Below are positions 1 to 6,093 of a stretch of 9,599 nucleotides of DNA, in pieces (position 1 is the stretch's first letter; each line of letters starts with the position of its first letter). Source of the stretch: Planctomycetota bacterium (GTDB lineage: Bacteria; Planctomycetota; UBA11346); NCBI GenBank assembly GCA_013816415.1, contig JACDEN010000067.1:1-9599 (forward strand), given 5' to 3'. The notes beneath the pieces are model-generated. The model ran no database searches, was not told where the DNA came from, and worked only from the letters and a program-made list of their open reading frames with translations. The position numbers were made by a program, and so were the translations under genes.

Positions 1-1019
1 GCCTCATGCCACGCCTTGTCGTCGGCGGTGAATACCTTGCCATCCCACGAGGCGAGCAGGCGCTTCTTCTTGTAAATGCGCGCCGAGACCGCCTTGTCGG
101 CATCGGTGAACGGGTCCGACTTGGCGGGAAGCTCGACCACCAGGTCGAGATCGTGTTGGCGCTTGCGCGTCCAGCCGCCCACGAGGAACTGCGGCTCCTC
201 GTGCGGAACGGCGTAGGCCACGCGGTTCGGCAGGTTCAGGACCCAGCCGCCATGGCCGAACGCGTCGCGCATCTCGGACAGGTTCGACGACCCATCGACG
301 TAGCTGGTGACAGGCGCCATCTTCTCCGCCGCGAGCACGGCCTGCTTCAATTCGTTGACCACCTTCTGATCCTTCGCATCGGTCAGGATCTGCGACAGCC
401 ATCCATTGCGGGCGATGCGCCTGGCGAATTCCGGCGTGGCCTCGTCGAGAGAGCGGTCCTTGTCGTCCTGGTTCATCAGCAGCAGGATCGCTTCGGTGGC
501 CTTGCGCGCGTCGTCATTCATGCCCAGGGATTCGAGCCTGGCCGAGAACTGCGCCGTGGCGGTCTTCAGCTTGTCGCGGTCCTTGCTGCGATCGGTGGAG
601 GCGATCTCGATCTTCTTGAGCACCTTGTCGGCCACCGCGACGGCCTTGTCTCCGCGCAGGATCGGTCCCGCGAGGGCGCTGACGTCGAGCGTCCATCCCT
701 TGCCCGACAGGATCTTGGCCGCCTTGGCCAGGCCCGGAATCGCCTTGATCGCCTCGGTGTGCTCGGAGGCGATCAGGCTCTGGGGCACGCTGATGCGCAC
801 GCCGCCGGATTCGACGATCGGCTGGCCGTCGGCGTAGTCGCTGACCGCGATCGACGCACCCTTGCCGTCCTCCCAGGTGAAGCGTCCATCCTTCTCGGTG
901 AGGCCGGTGATCTTCGCGAGGCTGTCGTGGACGGCGTCGGCCGGGGGCGCGTCGGCCGCCCACGCCGCCAGAGGAAACAGCACGGCCGCCAGCACGAGAA
1001 GGAATCGTCGGTGGTGCAT
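1..1019 (-). CDS. Secreted protein of unknown function (C-terminus beyond window)
   Basis: The frame is open from the ATG at 1017-1019 to the left edge, giving 339 full codons without a stop, so the C-terminus is missing. The first ~21 residues are a clear Sec signal peptide: basic start MHHRR, hydrophobic core FLLVLAAVLFPLA, and a likely signal peptidase I cut after AWA, before ADAPPADAV. The mature part is Lys/Asp/Glu-rich and mostly helical in the middle (about residues 100-240), with many charged residues. From about residue 250 it turns to shorter beta-like stretches (GGWVLNLPNR, LDLVVELPAK). I recognise no family or catalytic motif. No cysteine is visible after the signal peptide, so it does not look like a lipoprotein. 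The start is supported by a GGAG ribosome site five bases upstream. It lies downstream of the lyase gene on the same strand, so an accessory extracytoplasmic role is possible but unproven. A 353-residue frame on the opposite strand (6-1067) is a GC-rich shadow. Confidence 0.8.
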   Translation of the reverse strand, partial: MHHRRFLLVLAAVLFPLAAWAADAPPADAVHDSLAKITGLTEKDGRFTWEDGKGASIAVSDYADGQPIVESGGVRISVPQSLIASEHTEAIKAIPGLAKAAKILSGKGWTLDVSALAGPILRGDKAVAVADKVLKKIEIASTDRSKDRDKLKTATAQFSARLESLGMNDDARKATEAILLLMNQDDKDRSLDEATPEFARRIARNGWLSQILTDAKDQKVVNELKQAVLAAEKMAPVTSYVDGSSNLSEMRDAFGHGGWVLNLPNRVAYAVPHEEPQFLVGGWTRKRQHDLDLVVELPAKSDPFTDADKAVSARIYKKKRLLASWDGKVFTADDKAWHE

Positions 1020-1024
1020 GTGCG

Positions 1025-1028
1025 CTCC
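1025..1028 (-). promoter_or_regulatory. Ribosome binding site of the secreted unknown protein
   Basis: On the minus strand GGAG sits five bases before the ATG at 1019 (spacer CGCAC). It fixes this start and supports the frame with a signal peptide over the overlapping frames. Confidence 0.6.
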
Positions 1029-1105
1029 AGAGAGGTCGGGCGCGGAATTGGACCTGTGGACCCCTGACTTGCAAGCATCATGACCAGTGTTTCGCGTGAC
1101 CGCCA

Positions 1106-1125
1106 CCACCACCCGCGGGTGATGG
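1106..1125. promoter_or_regulatory. Near-perfect palindrome in the lyase/unknown-gene gap
   Basis: A perfect 12-bp palindrome, CACCCGCGGGTG (1110-1121), is flanked by CCA and TGG, so the symmetry extends to 20 bp with one mismatched pair. It could be an operator upstream of the secreted unknown gene, whose ATG lies about 90 bases away. It could also fold as a hairpin (CCACCACC / GGTGATGG with a CGCG loop) and add to the terminator next to it. Sequence alone does not separate the two. Confidence 0.4.
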
Positions 1126-1129
1126 ATCG

Positions 1130-1151
1130 GGCGGAGCCAGACTGGTCCGCC
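1130..1151 (-). terminator. Stem-loop just after the lyase stop codon
   Basis: The inverted repeat GGCGGA (1130-1135) / TCCGCC (1146-1151) continues inward as CCA (1137-1139) / TGG (1143-1145), with one bulged G and a three-base loop. It starts nine bases past the lyase stop at 1161-1163, the usual place for a terminator or 3'-end-protecting hairpin. No T-run follows it on the minus strand, so it would be an atypical intrinsic terminator or an attenuator between the lyase and the downstream gene. Confidence 0.45.
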
Positions 1152-1160
1152 AATTCGGCG

Positions 1161-3785
1161 TCAGGGCTGGATCTTGTTCGCCAGCGTACCCTTCTGTCCG
1201 CCGACGACGATGGTTCCCCCGACGGAGTTGACGTCGAATTTGATGACCGCACCTCCGACGGTGACGGTGACATCGCTCCCGGTCACCTTTGCCTCGGCCT
1301 TGGCCGCGGTGTCGGTCTTCGCGTCGGTCGCGGTCAGCACATGCAGGAAGAGGTCGGATGCCGACGCCGTCTTCGGAGAGACCTCCATCCGGCATTCGAC
1401 TATCGGCATGCCGGCAGCAGCGGGCGGATTCGGAGGGAAGCTCTTGCCCTCGTAGGCATAGAGCTCTGCGCCGGAGTGCAGGGTGATGTCGGCGTTCGCG
1501 GGCAGGACGGTCTGGATGAACAGCTTCCCGTTGCCGTTGGTCGAGACCATCGTGGGCGCGGTGCCGGTGGGCGTCTTGTGCAGGTTCAGCACCCAGGTCT
1601 TCTTGTAATCGGGCTTGGTCGCCTTCACGCGGTCGAAGATGACGATGGTCGATGGGCGGATGAAGACGATCTGTCTGGTGAACAGCGCCATCTTCGCGGA
1701 CGAATAGGCGCGGGTGCAATCCCCGGCCGTGTAGAGCCAGCTGCCGTGGTCCTCATAAGCCAGGACGTCCGCGATGTCGGCGAGCTGCTTGTTGGCGGTG
1801 AACATGGGGAAATCCAGGCAGCCGGCGTTGTGGCCCATGGCGGTGCCCTTCCACGGATAGGCCTGGCCTCCATCGTTCGCGCTCGCCGGACCGGCGCGGA
1901 TGCCGTCGGGAAATTTCTCTGCCGGGTCATAGACCAGCATGGTGTTGTGGGCGATGGAGCGGATGTAGTAGTTCACGCAGTGGTTGGAGTCGAACGCGTC
2001 GTACACACCGCTGTCGCCAGCGAGATGCTCCTGGCGGTAGATGAAGAAATGGCCCACATCGAGCTGCTGGTGGGCCGAGATGCGGTCGCCGCACTTGAAG
2101 AAGAAGTAGGTCGAGTCGCCGTCCCACGAGTTCCGCGCGAAGACCTCGCCCGCGCCGGGAGCGAAATGTGACAGCTTCATCTGCTTGAGGTCGCCCTTGG
2201 TCACCGACAGGTCGTTCCACAGGAAATCCATGTACCCATAAGATTCCGGAATGCAGAGATGGGGAACGAGCTGGTTGTAGGCGTGGACCATCTGGTGGAC
2301 GGGATCGTTGCGGTAGTAGTTCACCAGGATGCGCCGAGCTGACAGGATCTTTTCGGAAAATCCGCCGTAGGTCCCGTAACCGCCATCGCCATCCGGAACC
2401 GGCCGGTTGGTCTCATGCGGCAGGTGGCCAGGCAGCATCTGGAACATCGAGGCGACGGCGCGATTGGCGAAGAACTTCGGGGCCAGCGGATAGTAGTCGA
2501 CGCCCTCGCACATCCGCGCCACTTCGCAGAACACCAGCCACTCGTAGATCCAATAGTGGATGTAGTGTCCCTCCGACCACGCGCCGCCGTCGCCGGCGTG
2601 CTCGAGGCAGGGCACCGCACGCGCGCGAAAGTCGGCGTCGAGCGTAGCGAGGATCTCGGCGGCGCGGGGATTCTCGTACATGGTCGCGTAGCAGGCCAGG
2701 CCGATACCCCAGTTCTTGTAACCGTAATATCCATTGTGGTACGGGTAGGTCTCCGACCCCACGTTCGCGTCCACCGTCTTGTTCATGTAATCGATGAACT
2801 TCGTCTTCTCGTCGGCGGTCCAATACGGGTGGCAGAGGTCGTAGACCATGGCGGAGTAGGCGAGGTCGTGGCCGAAGGTGACGTGGCCGACCTTGATCGG
2901 TCCGGTGGCGTAGACCATGGCGCGCTTGATCGCTTCGCGCGCGAGATCCTTGTCGTTCTCGAGGCACGACACCAACGCCATCGCCGGCATCGCCGTGGGA
3001 TCGTACGCGTCCTTCTTCTTGGCGTAATCCGCCATCAGGCCGTAGCCGTAGGCCCGCTCCTGCATCAGGCCCTGCAGGCGCTGCTTGGATCCGAACAGCC
3101 GCGGATGCTCCTTCGAGACGGCATGCTTCTTCGATCCCGGTCCCGTCGGCAGCTTGGTCGAGCCGGGGATGCCGGGTGCGGTTTCGCCGCCGGCGATATC
3201 GGTCTTGTCGCCGCCTTCGGGTTCCTTCTTGGCCTCGGGCTGCGGTTTCGGCTCGGGCGCCTTCATCTCGAGGCCCAACAGCTCGAGCCAGTGGGCGAAG
3301 CTGTCGTCGACGCCCGCCGCCTGGGTCTTCGCGCGCTCGAGCAGATGGGAGGCGGCACCCTGATCGCCATCGCTCAGCAGCAGCACCGCCGCCAGGATGT
3401 ATCCGTCCGCGTCCGGAGAGTCCTCCGAACCGGATGCCGCCTTGATGAGGCTTGCGAGATCGCGGGTCTTGATCGATTTGAGCGGGACGTCGAGGCTCGA
3501 CTCGCCCGAGGTCGCCTGCAGCGACTCCTTGGCCTTGTCATAGCCGGCGAACGTCATCGTCATGCCAGAGCTCCACGGCACATCGGCGACTGGGCGTTTG
3601 GCGAGTCGGCGCTCGACGAAACGGAAGCAGCTGGACCGCAGCTTCTCCGCGCCGTCCTTGGCCTCGGCGCCGCTCGCCGTCGAGGCGGCGAAGGACAGCG
3701 CCAGCTGCGGGATGACGAACGCGCAGGACAGCGCCCACAGCACGGAGACGAACCAGACGGCGACCGATCGGAAGGGGGGCGTCAT
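1161..3785 (-). CDS. Secreted heparinase II/III-like polysaccharide lyase
   Basis: An 874-residue protein, probably a lyase that cleaves uronic-acid-containing polysaccharide by beta-elimination outside the cytoplasm. Residues 1-42 look like a long Sec signal or anchor (hydrophobic about 8-35, possible cut near ASGAEA). Residues ~43-172 form an N-terminal module with a TPR-like helical stretch (YILAAVLLLSDGDQGAASHL). Residues ~173-222 are a Pro/Lys/Glu/Gly linker. Residues ~225-520 look like the helical toroid of these lyases, with NGYYGYKNW (351-359) and WSEGHYIHYW (403-412) as candidate active-site segments. Residues ~560-874 are the beta-rich heparinase II/III-like part. It carries AHQQLDVGHFFIY with H579, DSG with D591 and SIAHNT with H613, which resemble the metal-binding His/Asp/His of heparinase II. 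Substrate cannot be read from the sequence: heparinoid, alginate-like or other uronate polymers are all possible. No Shine-Dalgarno is evident before the ATG. An in-frame upstream ATG is absent nearby. Confidence 0.85.
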   Translation of the reverse strand: MTPPFRSVAVWFVSVLWALSCAFVIPQLALSFAASTASGAEAKDGAEKLRSSCFRFVERRLAKRPVADVPWSSGMTMTFAGYDKAKESLQATSGESSLDVPLKSIKTRDLASLIKAASGSEDSPDADGYILAAVLLLSDGDQGAASHLLERAKTQAAGVDDSFAHWLELLGLEMKAPEPKPQPEAKKEPEGGDKTDIAGGETAPGIPGSTKLPTGPGSKKHAVSKEHPRLFGSKQRLQGLMQERAYGYGLMADYAKKKDAYDPTAMPAMALVSCLENDKDLAREAIKRAMVYATGPIKVGHVTFGHDLAYSAMVYDLCHPYWTADEKTKFIDYMNKTVDANVGSETYPYHNGYYGYKNWGIGLACYATMYENPRAAEILATLDADFRARAVPCLEHAGDGGAWSEGHYIHYWIYEWLVFCEVARMCEGVDYYPLAPKFFANRAVASMFQMLPGHLPHETNRPVPDGDGGYGTYGGFSEKILSARRILVNYYRNDPVHQMVHAYNQLVPHLCIPESYGYMDFLWNDLSVTKGDLKQMKLSHFAPGAGEVFARNSWDGDSTYFFFKCGDRISAHQQLDVGHFFIYRQEHLAGDSGVYDAFDSNHCVNYYIRSIAHNTMLVYDPAEKFPDGIRAGPASANDGGQAYPWKGTAMGHNAGCLDFPMFTANKQLADIADVLAYEDHGSWLYTAGDCTRAYSSAKMALFTRQIVFIRPSTIVIFDRVKATKPDYKKTWVLNLHKTPTGTAPTMVSTNGNGKLFIQTVLPANADITLHSGAELYAYEGKSFPPNPPAAAGMPIVECRMEVSPKTASASDLFLHVLTATDAKTDTAAKAEAKVTGSDVTVTVGGAVIKFDVNSVGGTIVVGGQKGTLANKIQP

Positions 3786-4092
3786 TGGTCGGATGCGATC
3801 ATCGGGGGATCCCTGGGATGGCCTATGCGCGACTGCGGGGCGCCGTCGATCGTGTCTGAGCGACCATTCCGCTCATCCAATCCCGCTCGAAGGCGACTAT
3901 CTTGCACCCATCCCACGAACCGCGTTCGGCCCTGCTCCACCGCCGGATTACACGCGACGACCGCTGTGCCCTAAGCTCCACCGCGGCCTGGGGTAGAGCG
4001 CTGGCCGCCTGATCGCATGGGGACCCTGATCGGCCGAGACTTTTCCCGCCCGCCGCGGCTGCTATCACGGTCTTCCCGCCGAGGAGGGTACC
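3786..4092. promoter_or_regulatory. Divergent intergenic region between the lyase and acs
   Basis: This 307-bp stretch has no credible gene and must hold the promoters of both divergent genes. I see no convincing sigma-70 pair for the lyase. For acs, a weak candidate is TTTTCC (4041-4046), 16 bases, then TATCAC (4063-4068). A sigma-54-like GG-N10-GC element with a perfect -12 half (TTGCA) lies at 3891-3906 on the plus strand, but its -24 half is poor. An inverted repeat GCGGCC (3983-3988) / GGCCGC (4003-4008) with a 14-base loop could form in an acs leader if transcription starts upstream of it. Each of these is weak on its own. Confidence 0.45.
4081..4088 (+). promoter_or_regulatory. Ribosome binding site of acs
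   Basis: GAGGAGGG, a strong Shine-Dalgarno match, lies four bases before the ATG at 4093. It fixes this start for acs. Confidence 0.85.
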
Positions 4093-6060
4093 ATGACGAG
4101 CGTTCCTGCTTCCCAGCTCAAGGACATCTACCCGGTCATCGACCGCGTCCGCAGCGGGGCCCACATCGCGAGTCCGTCCGAGTATCAGAAGCTTTACGAC
4201 CGCAGTGTTGCGGACCCGGCCGGTTTCTGGGGCGAGATGGCGAAGCAGTTCCTGTCGTGGCGCCGTCCGTTCGACCAGGTCATGGACTGCTCGTTCCCCG
4301 AAGGCCTCTCGTCGTGGTTCCTCGGCGGTCAGCTCAATGTCAGCGAGAACTGCATCGACCGCCACCTCGCCAAGCGCGCCGACCAGGTCGCCATCCTGTG
4401 GGAAGGTGACGATGCGAGCCAGATCCGGCGCATCACCTACCGGCAGCTGCATCACGACGTCTGCCAGCTCGCCAATGCGATGAAGGCGCGTGGGATCCGC
4501 AAAGGTGATCGCGTCGCGATCTACATGCCGATGATTCCCGAGGCGGCGTACGCGATGCTCGCCTGCGCGCGCATCGGCGCGACGCACAGCGTGGTCTTCG
4601 GAGGATTCAGCGCCGAGGCGCTCAAGGACCGGATCATCGACGCTGACTGCAAGGCGCTGATCACCGCCGACGAAGGTTTGCGCGGAACCAAGATCGTGCC
4701 GCTGAAGAGGACCGCCGACGAGGCGCTCGCCCACTGTCCTGGCGTGCATTCGGTGTTCGTCTGCCGACGCACCGGCAACAGCGTTCCGATGAAGGCCGGA
4801 CGCGACCTGTGGATGGACGAGGCGATGGCGCGCGAGCGGCCCTACTGCATCGCTGAGCCGATGGACAGCGAAGAGACGCTGTTCCTGCTCTACACCTCGG
4901 GTTCGACGGGAAAACCCAAGGGCATCGCGCACTCCACCGCCGGCTACCTCCTGTACGCGGCGATGACGCACAAGTACGTCTTCGACTACCGCGAGGGGGA
5001 CATCTACTGCTGCGCGGCGGACGTCGGCTGGGTCACCGGACATTCCTATGTGGTCTACGGTCCGCTCGCCAATGGCGCCACCACGGTGATGTTCGAGGGC
5101 ATCCCGACCTTCCCTGATTCCGGTCGCTACTGGGACATGGTCCAGCGCCACAAGATCACCATCTTCTACACCGCGCCGACGGCGATCCGCGCCATCGCCA
5201 AGGACGGCGACGCGCTGCCGAAGAAATACGACCGCTCCAGCCTGCGCATCCTCGGCTCGGTCGGCGAGCCGATCAATCCCGAGGCCTGGCGCTGGTACTA
5301 CGAGGTGGTCGGCGACGGACGCTGCACCATCGTCGACACCTTCTGGCAGACCGAGACCGGCGGCGTGATGATCACGCCGCTGCCCGGAGCGACGGCGCTT
5401 AAGCCCGGCTCGGCGACGCTGCCGTTCTTCGGCATCGTTCCAGCGGTGATCGACGACAAGGGCAAGGAGCTCGCCGGGAACGACGTCTCCGGCGTGCTGT
5501 GCTTCAAGCAGCCGTGGCCGGGCATGGCGCGCACCATCTTCGGCGACCACGACCGCTTCCTGAAGACCTACTTCGCGCCGTATCCCGGCTACTATTTCAC
5601 CGGTGACGGCTGCAAGCGCGACCAGGACGGCTACTACTGGATCACCGGCCGCGTCGACGACGTCATCAACGTCTCCGGCCACCGTATGGGAACCGCCGAG
5701 GTCGAGAGCGCGCTGGTCTCGCACCCGGCGTGCGCCGAGGCGGCGGTCTGCGGATATCCCCACGAGATCAAGGGCACGGGCATCTTCGCCTACGTCATCC
5801 TCAAGTCAGGACATGCCGAGAGCGCCGAGCTGCTCAAGGGCCTGATCGCCCAGGTGCGCAAGGAGATCGGCCCGATCGCCACGCCGGACAAGATCCTGGT
5901 CACCCCTGGCCTACCGAAGACGCGCTCAGGAAAGATCATGCGCCGCATCCTGCGCAAGATCGCCGCGCAGGAGACCGACAACCTCGGCGACATCAGCACG
6001 CTCGCGGATCCCTCGGTGGTCCAGCTCCTGATCGAGAAGCGGAAAGCCCTCGGTGCCTGA
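4093..6060 (+). CDS. acs: Acetyl-CoA synthetase (acetate--CoA ligase, AMP-forming)
   Basis: A 655-residue cytoplasmic enzyme of full family length that activates acetate with ATP and CoA through acetyl-AMP, feeding acetyl-CoA into central metabolism. The N-terminal Acs cap (FWGEMAKQFLSW, NVSENCIDRHL) is present. The P-loop YTSGSTGKPKG spans 267-277, and WQTETGG starts at W418. YFTGDGC and GRVDDVINVSGHR (from G519) mark the hinge and the mobile C-terminal domain. The acetate-pocket residues known from Salmonella Acs (V310, T311, V386, W414) all map to equivalents here with a constant +4 shift: V314, T315, V390, W418. This supports acetate over longer acyl chains. PKTRSGK ends in K614, equivalent to the lysine whose acetylation switches Acs off in other bacteria. 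No acetyltransferase or deacetylase gene is visible nearby. It is divergent from the lyase and convergent with the kinase gene. A 646-residue open frame on the opposite strand (3823-5763) is a codon-bias shadow. Confidence 0.97.
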   Translation: MTSVPASQLKDIYPVIDRVRSGAHIASPSEYQKLYDRSVADPAGFWGEMAKQFLSWRRPFDQVMDCSFPEGLSSWFLGGQLNVSENCIDRHLAKRADQVAILWEGDDASQIRRITYRQLHHDVCQLANAMKARGIRKGDRVAIYMPMIPEAAYAMLACARIGATHSVVFGGFSAEALKDRIIDADCKALITADEGLRGTKIVPLKRTADEALAHCPGVHSVFVCRRTGNSVPMKAGRDLWMDEAMARERPYCIAEPMDSEETLFLLYTSGSTGKPKGIAHSTAGYLLYAAMTHKYVFDYREGDIYCCAADVGWVTGHSYVVYGPLANGATTVMFEGIPTFPDSGRYWDMVQRHKITIFYTAPTAIRAIAKDGDALPKKYDRSSLRILGSVGEPINPEAWRWYYEVVGDGRCTIVDTFWQTETGGVMITPLPGATALKPGSATLPFFGIVPAVIDDKGKELAGNDVSGVLCFKQPWPGMARTIFGDHDRFLKTYFAPYPGYYFTGDGCKRDQDGYYWITGRVDDVINVSGHRMGTAEVESALVSHPACAEAAVCGYPHEIKGTGIFAYVILKSGHAESAELLKGLIAQVRKEIGPIATPDKILVTPGLPKTRSGKIMRRILRKIAAQETDNLGDISTLADPSVVQLLIEKRKALGA

Positions 6061-6068
6061 TGGTCGCC

Positions 6069-6093
6069 CCGGTCCGCGCTAGCGCGGGACCGG
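6069..6093. terminator. Shared stem-loop between convergent acs and kinase genes
   Basis: Arms CCGGTCC (6069-6075) and GGACCGG (6087-6093) enclose GCGCT/AGCGC with one unpaired G, giving a very stable GC stem with a small CTAG loop. It begins eight bases after the acs stop and spans the kinase stop codon (6079-6081, TAG on the minus strand), so one hairpin could end transcripts from both directions. No clear T-run follows on either side, so it may act by another route or protect RNA ends. Confidence 0.6.

Noticed and set aside
6..1067. 353-residue plus-strand frame
   Set aside because: It overlaps the minus-strand gene that has a signal peptide and a ribosome site. The plus-strand product is Arg/Gly/Leu/Val-rich with no recognisable domain.
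2415..3974. 519-residue plus-strand frame opposite the lyase
   Set aside because: It is antisense to the well-supported heparinase-like gene and has low-complexity Arg/Val/Leu-rich composition.
3960..4050. tRNA-like stretch (GGTAGAGCGCTGG resembles a tRNA D-arm)
   Set aside because: No acceptor pairing, no GGTTCGA-type T-loop and no proper anticodon stem can be built around it, so the similarity is short and probably chance.
3823..5763. 646-residue open frame on the minus strand opposite acs
   Set aside because: It lies antisense to an unambiguous Acs. Its composition is the Arg/Asp/Gly/Val-rich pattern of a shadow frame in GC-rich DNA, and no motif or ribosome site supports it.
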